Shown: positions 9,121 to 18,354, counted from the first letter of the stretch. The stretch: 59,477 nt of DNA from an uncultured Prevotellaceae bacterium (GCA_947166345.1 CAMVDU010000015.1:1-59477); one strand, 5' to 3'. Numbers and translations: made by a program. The notes: generated by a model from the letters alone, not told the origin.

Positions 9121-9209
9121 CAAAGTTACAAAAAAGCAACCGAAAAACCAAATATAAGCAGTTTTCTTTTGCTTTTCACTCACTTATTCACAGCTTTTTA
9201 GTAACTTTG
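9121..9209. promoter_or_regulatory. Divergent promoters for dapB and the OPT transporter
   Basis: TAACTTTG on the minus strand at 9121-9128 serves dapB, 24 bases from its ATG. TAACTTTG on the plus strand at 9202-9209 serves the OPT gene, 32 bases from its ATG. A displaced copy of the CTCACTTATTCA spacer motif seen at other promoters lies at 9179-9190. Confidence 0.75.
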
Positions 9210-9240
9210 TGCCCACAAAACGAAAAACAACAGAAGACTT

Positions 9241-11229
9241 ATGGAAGAAATTGAAATCAGACAAGAACTGCCAGAGAACGCGTTTCGGGAGTTGAAAGCA
9301 GGTGAAGAATACGAACCGCTGATGTCACCGAAGGGACAGTACCCCGAGGTTAACGGATGGTCTGTGACGTGGGGCATCCTGATGGCTATGCTGTTCTCTG
9401 CAGCAGCTGCCTATCTGGGCCTGAAGGTCGGACAGGTGTTCGAGGCCGCTATCCCCATCGCTATCATTGCTGTAGGCGTATCAACAGCCTCCAAGCGTTC
9501 TAAGGCTTTGGGTGAGAACGTGATTATTCAGTCGATAGGTGCCTGTTCGGGTGCTGTGGTTGCAGGTGCCATCTTTACCTTGCCAGCCATCTACATTCTC
9601 CAGGCTAAGTATGGTGCAGAGATGTCGGCCTCGTTTGTACAGGTCTTCATGGCATCGGCATTGGGTGGCATCCTTGGCATCCTTTTCCTGATACCTTTCC
9701 GCAAATACTTCGTCAAGGATATGCACGGCAAGTATCCCTTCCCTGAGGCTACAGCCACCACACAGGTGCTGGTAAGTGGTGCCAAGGGTGGCGATCAGGC
9801 CAAACCGTTATTGCTCTCTGGCCTCATCGGTGGTGTCTATGATTTTATCGCTACGACCTTCGGATGGTGGAACGAGACGGTGACCAGTCGTATGATTGGC
9901 TGGGGAGAGACGGTAGCTGAAAAGGCTAAGCTCGTTTTCAAACTCAACACATCGGCAGCTGTTCTGGGATTGGGCTATATCATCGGCCTGAAATATGCCA
10001 TGTTTATCTGTTTGGGTTCTGTGGCAGTTTGGTGGCTCATCGTTCCTCTGCTGTCATTGTTGTTCCATGATCAGGTGTTGGCTGTGGGAGGTGCCGAAGT
10101 AGCGCTGACAGTTGGTCAGATGGATGCCGAGACCATCTTCAAGACTTACGCCCGTTCGATAGGTATTGGTGGTATTGCTATGGCTGGTATTATTGGTATC
10201 GTAAAGTCATGGGGCATCATCAAGAGTGCCGTGTCGCTGGCAGGCAAAGAGCTGCGAGGAAGTGCCGGTGGCACAGCCGAACAGGTTCGTACACAGCGTG
10301 ATCTGTCGTTCCGTTTCATCGCTATCGCAGCCATCGTGGCTTTGGCTGTGACATTCATCTTCTTCTGGTTGGGTGTGATGCACAACCTCTGGTTTGCTGT
10401 CGTTGCCATTCTCCTGGTGACATTTATTGCCTTCCTCTTTACCACCGTTGCCGCTAATGCTATTGCCATCGTGGGTAGCAACCCCGTATCGGGTATGACG
10501 CTGATGACGCTGATTCTTGCCTCAGTCGTCCTTTCTGCTATCGGGTTGAAGGGTACTGGCGGTATGGTGGCAGCCCTGATTATGGGTGGTGTGGTTTGTA
10601 CGGCTCTCTCAATGGCAGGTGCTTTCATTACTGATCTGAAGATTGGTTACTGGCTGGGTACTACCCCACGAAAACAAGAGACTTGGAAGTTTGTGGGTAC
10701 GCTGGTATCGGCAGCCACCGTGGGTGGTGTCATCATGCTGCTCAACGAGGCTTATGGCTTCACTTCCGGTCAACTGTCTGCACCTCAGGCCAATGCGATG
10801 GCAGCTGTCATCGACCCCGTGATGAACGGTCAGGGAGCACCTTGGCTGCTTTATGGTATTGGTGCCTTGCTGGCACTCATCATCAATTTCTGTAAGATGC
10901 CTGCTCTGGCTGTTGCCCTGGGTATGTTCATTCCCTTGGAACTCAACCTGCCGTTGCTTGTGGGTGGTGCCATCAGCTGGTATGTGACGACCCGTACTAA
11001 AGACACAGTTGTGAATAGTGCCCGTGGCGAGAAGGGTACCCTCATTGCCAGCGGTTTCATTGCAGGTGGTGCGCTGATGGGTGTGGTGAGTGCTTTGATG
11101 CGCTTCGGTGGTCTGAACTTTGTCAGCGATGAATGGAGTCAGAACCATCTGTCAGAGTTGGCTACTCTTGTGGCCTATATCCTGCTTATCTGTTACTTCA
11201 TCAAGGCAACGAACGTCAAGAAGGCTTAA
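9241..11229 (+). CDS. OPT-family oligopeptide transporter
   Basis: A 662-residue polytopic membrane protein with about 15 hydrophobic segments. The start of the membrane part, SWGILMAMLFSAAAAYLGLKVGQVFEA-like, and the HGKYPFPEATATTQVLVSG segment are typical of bacterial OPT members. These are proton-driven importers of small peptides or metal chelates; the substrate cannot be told. Two glycine/alanine-rich repeats (VGSNPVSGMT, GGAISWYVTTRTKD) near residues 415 and 575 fit the internal duplication. The RluA gene follows after 15 bases. Confidence 0.9.
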   Translation: MEEIEIRQELPENAFRELKAGEEYEPLMSPKGQYPEVNGWSVTWGILMAMLFSAAAAYLGLKVGQVFEAAIPIAIIAVGVSTASKRSKALGENVIIQSIGACSGAVVAGAIFTLPAIYILQAKYGAEMSASFVQVFMASALGGILGILFLIPFRKYFVKDMHGKYPFPEATATTQVLVSGAKGGDQAKPLLLSGLIGGVYDFIATTFGWWNETVTSRMIGWGETVAEKAKLVFKLNTSAAVLGLGYIIGLKYAMFICLGSVAVWWLIVPLLSLLFHDQVLAVGGAEVALTVGQMDAETIFKTYARSIGIGGIAMAGIIGIVKSWGIIKSAVSLAGKELRGSAGGTAEQVRTQRDLSFRFIAIAAIVALAVTFIFFWLGVMHNLWFAVVAILLVTFIAFLFTTVAANAIAIVGSNPVSGMTLMTLILASVVLSAIGLKGTGGMVAALIMGGVVCTALSMAGAFITDLKIGYWLGTTPRKQETWKFVGTLVSAATVGGVIMLLNEAYGFTSGQLSAPQANAMAAVIDPVMNGQGAPWLLYGIGALLALIINFCKMPALAVALGMFIPLELNLPLLVGGAISWYVTTRTKDTVVNSARGEKGTLIASGFIAGGALMGVVSALMRFGGLNFVSDEWSQNHLSELATLVAYILLICYFIKATNVKKA

Positions 11230-11244
11230 TCAACAGGTCGCCGA

Positions 11245-12852
11245 ATGACCCTTCATCCGCTACATACCGATCTGCCGCGTCCGGCAACACTTAACAACCC
11301 CTTCTGTTACGAGCCAGACCCCCTGTGTCTGCTCGCAGTAGAAGAGGTGAAAGCGTATGTGGCTGCGCAATCCGACTGGCACGATGAGGTGCAGGCTGGC
11401 AAGATGTTTGGAGTGCTGGTATGTGAAGATGCTGATGGACAGCTGGGGTTCCTTGCGGCTTATAGCGGACAGATACAGGGACGAGAGGACCATCCTTGGT
11501 TTGTGCCGGCTGTCTTCGACTACCTGCAAGCCGATGGCTATTTCAAACAGGAAGAGGCACGCATATCAGCTATCAACAGTCGTGTTACGATGCTCGAAAG
11601 TGCCAATGACTATGTGTCGGCACAAGACCGTTTTTCGCATCTGCAAGCTGAGGCTGAAAGTGAGATAAGTGCTTATAAGACGATGATGCAAGCAGCTAAG
11701 ACGAGGCGCGATGCTCTTCGCACAGAAGGTCAGCTTGATGCATTGATTCGTGAGAGTCAGTTTCAGAAGGCTGAGCTACGTCGGCTGAAACGACACTGGC
11801 AGGAACGATTGGCATCTGCCGAGGCAGAAGTAAAGACCTATGCAGACGAGATTGCACGCTTACGACAGGAGCGCAAACAGCGTTCTGATGCCTTGCAGCG
11901 TTGGCTCTTCGACCATTTCGAGATGCTCCGGGGCCAAGCGGGTGAGCGTCGCTCGCTGACAGCCATCTTTGCCCCAACCGCCCAACAAGTGCCGCCTTCG
12001 GGTTCTGGTGAATGTTGTGCGCCCAAGCTGTTGCAGTATGCTTTCCTTCATCACCTTCGTCCGCTCTGTATGGCTGAGTTCTGGCAGGGTCGTTCGCCCC
12101 GCATGGAGGTGCGTCATCATGACCACTATTATCCTGCCTGTCAAGGGAAATGCAAACCAATTCTTGAATGGATGATAGGAGCAGGAGATGGGGCTAATGG
12201 GTCTTATGGGACCCATAGGCCTTATAGGTCTCAGAGACCCCATAAGCCCCATACCATCCTTTATGCTGATGCTGTGCTTCTGGTCATCGACAAACCTGCG
12301 GGTATGCTGTCTGTGCCAGGCAAGAGTGATGAGCCTTCAGTAGAGACTATGCTGCGCCAGCAGTACCCAAGCGTCAGGATGGTGCATCGTCTGGATATGG
12401 ACACCTCGGGACTGATGGTTGTTGCCCTCACCGACGAGGCCTACCATCATTTGCAACGTCAGTTTGACCAGCATACTATATATAAAAGGTATATAGCCCT
12501 ACTCGATGGGGAGGTTCATGGGAAAGGGACCATCAACCTGCCTTTGAGACCCGACTTGACCGATCGCCCCCGACAGCTTGTGGATCATCAATACGGCAAG
12601 ACGGCTGTTACCGACTATGAGGTACTTGATGTCAGTAATTGCATCACCCGTATTTCCCTCATTCCCCATACTGGTCGCACCCATCAGTTACGCATGCATT
12701 GTGCCCATGAAGAAGGTCTTGGTACCCCTATCAAGGGCGATCTTCTCTATGGTCGACGGGCCGACCGTCTGTACCTGCATGCAGAGGTGCTCAGTTTTAA
12801 TCATCCTGTCAGCGGCGAGCGTCTCACGTTTACCTCGACAGTTCCTTTCTAA
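11245..12852 (+). CDS. RluA-family pseudouridine synthase with long N-terminal extension
   Basis: A 535-residue protein. Residues 1-110 form an N-terminal domain, residues 115-230 a charged coiled coil, and residues about 255-312 a Cys/His-rich piece (ECCAPKLL, RHHDHYYPACQGKC) that could bind metal. The catalytic RluA domain spans about 325-535 with HRLDMDTSG (catalytic Asp384), the IPHTGRTHQLRMH segment and the final LHAEVL. It isomerises uridine to pseudouridine in rRNA or tRNA; the target site is unknown. A 63-base nine-mer repeat array encodes the linker (residues 316-336) between the two halves. It is co-directional with the OPT and Dus genes. Confidence 0.88.
   Translation: MTLHPLHTDLPRPATLNNPFCYEPDPLCLLAVEEVKAYVAAQSDWHDEVQAGKMFGVLVCEDADGQLGFLAAYSGQIQGREDHPWFVPAVFDYLQADGYFKQEEARISAINSRVTMLESANDYVSAQDRFSHLQAEAESEISAYKTMMQAAKTRRDALRTEGQLDALIRESQFQKAELRRLKRHWQERLASAEAEVKTYADEIARLRQERKQRSDALQRWLFDHFEMLRGQAGERRSLTAIFAPTAQQVPPSGSGECCAPKLLQYAFLHHLRPLCMAEFWQGRSPRMEVRHHDHYYPACQGKCKPILEWMIGAGDGANGSYGTHRPYRSQRPHKPHTILYADAVLLVIDKPAGMLSVPGKSDEPSVETMLRQQYPSVRMVHRLDMDTSGLMVVALTDEAYHHLQRQFDQHTIYKRYIALLDGEVHGKGTINLPLRPDLTDRPRQLVDHQYGKTAVTDYEVLDVSNCITRISLIPHTGRTHQLRMHCAHEEGLGTPIKGDLLYGRRADRLYLHAEVLSFNHPVSGERLTFTSTVPF
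12190..12252. repeat. Nine-base tandem array in the RluA linker
   Basis: Seven successive 9-base units (ggggctaat, gggtcttat, gggacccat, aggccttat and so on) encode seven tripeptides of the form small/basic, Pro/Ser/Thr, aromatic/polar (GAN, GSY, GTH, RPY, RSQ, RPH, KPH). The same unit family appears at 48501-48572 and 56641-56721. Confidence 0.88.
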
Positions 12853-12873
12853 CAGAACAAAAACAAAAGAACA

Positions 12874-13830
12874 ATGAAAATAGGATCGATTGATTTGGGC
12901 GAGCGCCCTGTGTTCTTGGCACCGATGGAGGATGTCACCGACATTGGCTTCCGTCTGTTGTGCAAGCGCTTTGGTGCCGCTATGGTCTATACCGAGTTTG
13001 TGTCGGCAGAAGCCTTGATACGCGATGTGAAGTCCACCCAGCAGAAACTCATCATCAGCGATGTGGAGCGTCCTGTGGGCATCCAGATCTATGGTCGTGA
13101 TGTGGATGCGATGGTTGAGGCTGCCAAGATTGTGGAACAGGCAGGCCCTGACCTTATCGACTTGAACTTTGGTTGTCCTGTGAAGAAGGTGGCTGGCAAA
13201 GGTGCTGGTGCCGGCATGTTGCAGAACATCCCCAAGATGCTGGAGATTACGCGTAAGGTGGTGGATGCTGTGAAACTACCTGTTACGGTGAAGACCCGTT
13301 TGGGATGGAATCACGAGCAGTTGATTATCACCGAGTTGGCTGAGCAGTTACAAGACTGTGGCATTCAGGCGTTAACCATCCACGGACGCACCCGTGCTCA
13401 GATGTACACTGGCGAGGCTGACTGGACGCTGATAGGTGAGGTGAAGCGTAATCCGCACATCCATATCCCCATCATTGGCAATGGCGATATCAAGTCGCTT
13501 GCCGATGCCGACCGCGCCTTCGATGAGTATGGTGTCGATGCTGTGATGATAGGTCGTGCCACCTTTGGTTGTCCCTGGCTGTTCAGTCGTCGTGAGCTGA
13601 CACTCGACGAGAAGATAGATGTGTTGGAAGAACAGTTACGTATCAATGTGGAGCGTATTGACGAGTATCGTGGCATCCTCCACACCCGTCGTCATCTGGC
13701 GGCAACGCCTGTCTTCAAGGCTATTCCCAACTTCCGTCAGACGCGTATAGCCATGTTGCGAGCCGAGAAGATGGACGAGCTTCTTGCCATTCTCGAAGAC
13801 ACGAGAACGCTTCTCCGAAACGCCCTTTGA
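12874..13830 (+). CDS. dusB: tRNA-dihydrouridine synthase
   Basis: A 318-residue flavoenzyme of the Dus family. The TIM barrel carries FLAPMEDVTDIGFR at the N terminus, DLNFGCPVKKVAGKGAGAG (catalytic Cys and FMN contacts) near residue 106, TIHGRTRAQMYTGEADW and the FMN phosphate-binding IGNGDIKS and IGRATFGCPW segments. It reduces specific uridines in tRNA with NADPH. DusB-type is the closest in layout, but the exact uridine specificity is inferred. It is convergent with the DUF3108 gene four bases away. Confidence 0.9.
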   Translation: MKIGSIDLGERPVFLAPMEDVTDIGFRLLCKRFGAAMVYTEFVSAEALIRDVKSTQQKLIISDVERPVGIQIYGRDVDAMVEAAKIVEQAGPDLIDLNFGCPVKKVAGKGAGAGMLQNIPKMLEITRKVVDAVKLPVTVKTRLGWNHEQLIITELAEQLQDCGIQALTIHGRTRAQMYTGEADWTLIGEVKRNPHIHIPIIGNGDIKSLADADRAFDEYGVDAVMIGRATFGCPWLFSRRELTLDEKIDVLEEQLRINVERIDEYRGILHTRRHLAATPVFKAIPNFRQTRIAMLRAEKMDELLAILEDTRTLLRNAL

Positions 13831-13834
13831 CACC

Positions 13835-14659
13835 CTATTTGATGATTGAGGTCATCTCGTTGCGTACACCCTGATAGCTGCGCAGATAGGCTTTGGCAGT
13901 ACCAAAGCTGAGGTTCATGTCGAGGCGTACGGGCAGGTGGTTCTTGTCATCAGTCACATAGAAGCGTATCAGCTCGTGCTTCTTGTTCTTTTTCTTGTCC
14001 CGTTCGTAGAACGAGAACACCAGACAGCGGAACTTCTCTTTCTTGTTGCCCTCCATTGTAAACGTGTCGGTACCCCTGTACAACAGCCATGAGTCGGTCA
14101 TCTTCTTACCGTCCATGATAGGCATGGGCAGAATGTCGCCTTTCTTCATCGTTGAGGCATCGAAGTTGCGTGCCTTCATGAAGATGCTCATCATGTCGTA
14201 GATACACTCGTTGAAATCTTGCTCGTCGTCTGTGCGCTTGCCTTTGTGGTTAACACGGTGTATCTTCACATGGGTCTTTCCGTTGGGATACGAGTACCAC
14301 AGCTGGTCAACATAGTAGCGTTTACCCTCTTTGGCTCCCTTACGGTAATAGAGGGGAGCCAGGTCCGACAGACCGCAGTACGACAGCAACGTGTCGCGCA
14401 TGGTGAAGATACCATCGAGTTTGCTGTTGCCTCCTGTGGTCAGCGTGGTACGGTAGGCGGGTTTGCCATCATAGGTGGACATCACTGTTGACATGTTGCC
14501 TATGCCCACCTTGACCCACACCAGCTTCCAGTGGAAGTAGAGATCGTAGGTCAGGAACTCGCCTGAGCGGAATGCTGTATTCTCTATGCCGCAATTGCTT
14601 TGTGCCCTTACAGCCATTAGGCTGCAACAGAACATTATCATCAATAGAATTCGTTTCAT
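13835..14659 (-). CDS. DUF3108 domain-containing exported protein
   Basis: A 274-residue protein with a signal peptide (MKRILLMIMFCCSLMAVRAQ). The mature part starts with the family segment AFRSGEFLTYDLYFHWKLVWVKVG and ends with LPVRLDMNLSFGTAKAYL. DUF3108 proteins are periplasmic or outer-membrane beta-rich proteins of unknown function. The ATG at 14659 begins the signal peptide; three codons upstream there is only a TTG. It is last in the operon GH3-like, Ig-like lipoprotein, DUF3108. A heptamer repeat fills much of the 69-base gap before it. Confidence 0.82.
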   Translation of the reverse strand: MKRILLMIMFCCSLMAVRAQSNCGIENTAFRSGEFLTYDLYFHWKLVWVKVGIGNMSTVMSTYDGKPAYRTTLTTGGNSKLDGIFTMRDTLLSYCGLSDLAPLYYRKGAKEGKRYYVDQLWYSYPNGKTHVKIHRVNHKGKRTDDEQDFNECIYDMMSIFMKARNFDASTMKKGDILPMPIMDGKKMTDSWLLYRGTDTFTMEGNKKEKFRCLVFSFYERDKKKNKKHELIRFYVTDDKNHLPVRLDMNLSFGTAKAYLRSYQGVRNEMTSIIK

Positions 14660-14690
14660 GTCATTCAAAACTAAGGTTTATAATAACTAT

Positions 14691-14725
14691 TAACCCCTAA
14701 CCAATAACCCCTAACCTCTAACCAA
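14691..14725. repeat. Heptamer tandem array, unit TAACCCC, five copies
   Basis: Five 7-base units (TAACCCC, TAACCAA, TAACCCC, TAACCTC, TAACCAA) stand between the stop of the Ig-like gene and the start of the DUF3108 gene. On the transcribed minus strand the mRNA is G-rich (GGGGTTA). Confidence 0.85.
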
Positions 14726-14728
14726 TCA

Positions 14729-16729
14729 CTACAACCCCTGGACATATTCCTTGCCCAGTTTCTTGGCACGTTCCAAGTTGCGGTTCTTCAGTTGTTTCTG
14801 CTTGTCGGGCTTCTGTTTGGTGATGGCCAGTGGCTTTTGTCTGTAACGAGGTACTGATGTCAGATCCCAGGTGCGGTTCACGTCCCATTTGGCCTTGCAT
14901 TCCACAACCTCAGGGTTGTAATAAACGGGTTCGGCCTGCAGGTCCTCATCGTAGATGCCCGTGTCCCATTGTCCGTTGCCGTTCAGATCGACGATGGCTC
15001 TTATGTAGTATTTGCCTGGCTTCAGGTAGAAGAAGTCGGCCATCATGTCTTCACCCACAAGTTCCTGTCTCACCACCTTGTCTGAGTTGTCCATCAGTTG
15101 TACAATGATCTGTGCCAACGAGTCGTTGGCTGTCACAGGGCTGTTGCTGATGGTGACGTAGAGGATGCTGTACTCGTCTTCCGACTTCACCTTGATCTTC
15201 TGTTCGATGGCGTTCGACACGTTTCCATAGATATTCTGGAAGGCTGCCGAATCAACCTGCAGCAAATACTCATCGCCTGCTTTCCATGATGCCGACAACT
15301 CGTAGAGGCGGACGTTGGTCTGTCGGAATTCCAGCGGCACATCATACCACACCGAGTCAATCATGGTCTGCAGGTGGATGGCTGCTGTGTCGCAAAAGAC
15401 GAGCGGCTCAGGCATCTCGAAGATGATGTTGCGGTTGGGGTCTATCTGTCCCGATACGCTCAGCTTTGGCTGTAGGGCCTTGGCAGGCATGATGGTATCG
15501 TAGGGCTCTTCGCGCTTTCGTTTGCGTTCCTGTTCCTTCTCCCATTTCTCGCGTTCTTTCTGCAGATCTTTCATACGACGGGCATAGGGTACTTTCGACA
15601 GTACCTCGAGGGTGTCGGTCTGTGCCACCAGAATGCCTGTAGAGTCGGTCATCTCGTAGCGTACCTGCATGCGCAGCGTGTCCAGATTGACTAATGTAGT
15701 ATCGCGCAACCAGTAATAGACGGTGTCGCGATGGAGGGATGGCTCGATGACAAAAGCATCGGTTTCATCGAAGTTAAGACCTTGAATCTCAGGCAGCGAG
15801 TCATGTCCATAACTGAAGAAGAGTCCGAACTTCTCAGGCGTCTGCCTTTCGTTCTTCAGGAAATAACGGTCTGTCTGCGGCTCCTGGAAGCAGAGCAGCG
15901 TCACATCGTCGGGCAGGAAGTGGGTGTAGTCTATGCGCAGGATGTTGCTGATATGCAGCGAGTCGCGCCAGATGGTATCCTGTCGCACGTCAGGTTTCCA
16001 CGAGGGTTTGATGCTGTCGTGCAAGAAACCTATCATCTCGCTCTTCTGTCCGAAGACGAAGTCGCCATCGGCATCCTGCAGGGCATAGACGCGATAGGCG
16101 CCTGGTGCCACCCCCTTGATGGTAAACTGTCCGCTGCCGTTGGTTCGCGACACGCGCATCATGGGCTGGGTGTGGAAGAGCGAGTCCTCGAAGTCTTCAT
16201 AGAGTCCCACCAGCATTCCCTTGATGGGCTCCAGGTTCTCTGCGTTCAGACAGTAGCCGCTCACCTCGAGGGTGTCGATATTTGTGCCTGTAGAGAAGCT
16301 GTAGGTATAGTTGCCCATGGGGTTGCCCTCGTTGTTATCGACGATGGCGTCGCTGAAGTCGATGGTATAGGTGGTGTTGGGCTTGAGCGAGTCTTTCAGG
16401 TTGACCACGATACGTCGTCCAGCAGCCTTGATGTCGGCCTGTTCTATCTGTGGTGGCGAGATGATTACCTTCTCCTGAGCATTCTCAATCTTGATGTATT
16501 CGTCAAAGTTGATGACCACCTGTTTGGCATCCACCCCCACTGCTTTGTCGCTGGGTGATGCGTCCACCACCTTGGGTGGTGTGTCGTCGTACCAGCCACC
16601 GTCTGGGTTGCCCATGCGAGCGCAGGATACGAACAAAGATGAGAGATGAAAGATGAGAGAGAAGACAATAATTATGCCTCCCCATGCCTTCCAGTCTTTT
16701 CTGTTGCAAAATCTAATCATATCTCTCAT
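14729..16729 (-). CDS. Ig-like domain lipoprotein
   Basis: A 666-residue protein. The N-terminal hydrophobic stretch ends in LFVSC, a lipobox, so it is probably an outer-membrane or surface lipoprotein. Residues about 45-135 form a bacterial Ig-like domain of the SbsA type (PPKVVDASPSDKAVGVD, VVINFDEYIKI, TYTIDFSDAIVDNNEGN). A carboxypeptidase-like beta domain (about 150-225, GQFTIKGVAPGAYRVYALQD) follows, and a second DLNGNGQWDTG segment lies near 600. The signal-peptide codons contain a heptamer array. It follows the GH3-like gene by 10 bases. Function unknown. Confidence 0.83.
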   Translation of the reverse strand: MRDMIRFCNRKDWKAWGGIIIVFSLIFHLSSLFVSCARMGNPDGGWYDDTPPKVVDASPSDKAVGVDAKQVVINFDEYIKIENAQEKVIISPPQIEQADIKAAGRRIVVNLKDSLKPNTTYTIDFSDAIVDNNEGNPMGNYTYSFSTGTNIDTLEVSGYCLNAENLEPIKGMLVGLYEDFEDSLFHTQPMMRVSRTNGSGQFTIKGVAPGAYRVYALQDADGDFVFGQKSEMIGFLHDSIKPSWKPDVRQDTIWRDSLHISNILRIDYTHFLPDDVTLLCFQEPQTDRYFLKNERQTPEKFGLFFSYGHDSLPEIQGLNFDETDAFVIEPSLHRDTVYYWLRDTTLVNLDTLRMQVRYEMTDSTGILVAQTDTLEVLSKVPYARRMKDLQKEREKWEKEQERKRKREEPYDTIMPAKALQPKLSVSGQIDPNRNIIFEMPEPLVFCDTAAIHLQTMIDSVWYDVPLEFRQTNVRLYELSASWKAGDEYLLQVDSAAFQNIYGNVSNAIEQKIKVKSEDEYSILYVTISNSPVTANDSLAQIIVQLMDNSDKVVRQELVGEDMMADFFYLKPGKYYIRAIVDLNGNGQWDTGIYDEDLQAEPVYYNPEVVECKAKWDVNRTWDLTSVPRYRQKPLAITKQKPDKQKQLKNRNLERAKKLGKEYVQGL

Positions 16730-16751
16730 CTATTATCTTTCATTTTTCATT
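16638..16751. repeat. Facing heptamer arrays around the Ig-like gene start
   Basis: GATGAGA, GATGAAA, GATGAGA at 16638-16658 lie inside the signal-peptide codons. TCTCATC, TATTATC, TTTCATT, TTTCATT at 16724-16751 lie across the start codon and run into the stop of the GH3-like gene. The two arrays are in opposite orientation and could pair in the mRNA. Confidence 0.75.
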
Positions 16752-18251
16752 TAACAGCAGAAGCTGATCAATATGCTCGCGACTATTGCTCAGTCGTGGC
16801 ACTTTGTGCTGTCCGCCCAACTTGCCCTTGGCCTTCAGCCAGTCGTTGAACAGGTCCTTGCGGGCAGGGATAATCTCCAGCTGCTGCAGGGTGATGTCCT
16901 TGTAGCGCTTGGCCTCGTAGTCGCTGTTGATCTCCTGCAGTTTCTTGTCCAGCAGGACGGCAAACTGTGCCAGATCGTTTGGTGCCTTGGAGAACTCGAT
17001 GAGCCACTGGTGACGGCATTTCGCGTTGGCATCCATGAACACGGGGGCAGCCGTATATTCCAGCACCTGGGCGCCCGTCTGCTCGCAGGCATAGGCCAGT
17101 CCCTTCTCGGCATTGTCAACGATGAGCTCCTCGCCAAAGGCGTTGATGAAGTGCTTGGTGCGACCTGAGATGATGATCTTGTAGGGATTGGTCGAGGTGA
17201 ACTGCACCGTGTCGCCAATCATATAGCGCCACAGACCGCACGATGTCGAGATAATCATGGCGTAGTTCTTGCCCTTCTCCACGCCCCAGATGGGAACGAT
17301 AGTGTGCTCAGCGGTTTGACCGCTGAGATCCATAAACTCGTAGAACACGTCATAATCGAGCATCAGCAGCATCGACTTGTCGCTGGGGTCGTTCTGCAAA
17401 CCAAAGAAGCCCTCGCTGGCGTTATAGGTTTCCATATAGTGCATCTTCGGACTGGTGATGAGCTGCTGGTATTGCTCACGATAGGGCGTGAAGGCCACAC
17501 CACCGTGGAAGAACACCTCCAGGTTGGGCCACACCTCCTCCAGATGCGTCTTGCCCGACAGCTCCATCACGCGGTTCAGCACAGAGAGCATCCACGAGGG
17601 CACGCCGCTCAGGTTGGTCACGTTTTTATTGATGGCTTCGCGTGCTATGCGGTCGCGCTTCTCCTCAAAGTCGGCAAGCAGGGCTGTTTCTTTCTTGGGC
17701 ACGCGTACCAGGTTCACTATCGGGTTGATGTTCTCAATCAGGATGGCGCTCAGGTCGCCCACCAGTGAGCCAGGCAGGTTGTAGTTGGGAGCATGACTGC
17801 CACCCAGTATCAGACCCTTGCCGTCAAACATGCGGCTTTGGGGGTTGTTCCTCAGGTACATTGCCACAGCGTCGGCACCACCTTTATAGTGCAGGTGCTT
17901 CAAGCCCTCTGGCGACACGGGTATGAACTTCGACTTGTCGTTGGTGGTGCCGCTCGACTTGGCGTACCACTTCACGCGACCAGGCCACAGCACGTCGCTC
18001 TCGCCCTGACGCATGCGGTCTATGTCGTTCTTCAGCTCTTCGTAGGTGTTTACGGGTATGTTGCGCACGAAGTCCTCGTACGAGCGGATGGTCTCAAAGA
18101 TATGCTTACGGCCATATTCTGTGCTTTTGGCCCTTTCTATGAGTCGTGCCAGCACCTCGCGCTGCATCTGCTCGCCCTGCGTATCGTAGCGGTCCAGCTC
18201 CTTCCAGCGTGACTTGAAAAAGTTTCTTGCTATTCCTGTCAGACTAACCAT
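16740..18251 (-). CDS. GH3 auxin-responsive promoter family protein (acyl-adenylating fold)
   Basis: A 503-residue protein of the GH3 branch of the ANL adenylating superfamily. The ATP-binding loop reads YAKSSGTTNDKSKFIP near residue 93; YNASEGFFGLQND and the C-terminal VDNAEKGLAYACEQTGA and WLKAKGKLGGQHKVPRL segments match the family. Plant members join amino acids to hormones; in Bacteroidetes the substrate is unknown. It leads the operon with the Ig-like lipoprotein and DUF3108 protein, hinting at a cell-envelope role. A promoter lies at 18326-18354. Confidence 0.88.
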   Translation of the reverse strand: MVSLTGIARNFFKSRWKELDRYDTQGEQMQREVLARLIERAKSTEYGRKHIFETIRSYEDFVRNIPVNTYEELKNDIDRMRQGESDVLWPGRVKWYAKSSGTTNDKSKFIPVSPEGLKHLHYKGGADAVAMYLRNNPQSRMFDGKGLILGGSHAPNYNLPGSLVGDLSAILIENINPIVNLVRVPKKETALLADFEEKRDRIAREAINKNVTNLSGVPSWMLSVLNRVMELSGKTHLEEVWPNLEVFFHGGVAFTPYREQYQQLITSPKMHYMETYNASEGFFGLQNDPSDKSMLLMLDYDVFYEFMDLSGQTAEHTIVPIWGVEKGKNYAMIISTSCGLWRYMIGDTVQFTSTNPYKIIISGRTKHFINAFGEELIVDNAEKGLAYACEQTGAQVLEYTAAPVFMDANAKCRHQWLIEFSKAPNDLAQFAVLLDKKLQEINSDYEAKRYKDITLQQLEIIPARKDLFNDWLKAKGKLGGQHKVPRLSNSREHIDQLLLLNEK

Positions 18252-18325
18252 TTCTATTTCACTATTTGACTATTTACAATTTACATATTCTGTTACCCAG
18301 CACGCAAAACATGCCGTTTGAGGTA

Positions 18326-18354
18326 CAAAGGTACTGCAAAACTTTGTAACACAA
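18326..18354 (-). promoter_or_regulatory. Promoter of the GH3-like operon
   Basis: The minus strand reads TTG (18354-18352), 18 bases, then TACCTTTG (18333-18326), about 75 bases before the ATG. Confidence 0.65.

Noticed and set aside
9098..9151. Longer dapB start
   Set aside because: It would cover the dapB promoter box, and the family N terminus begins at the ATG at 9097.
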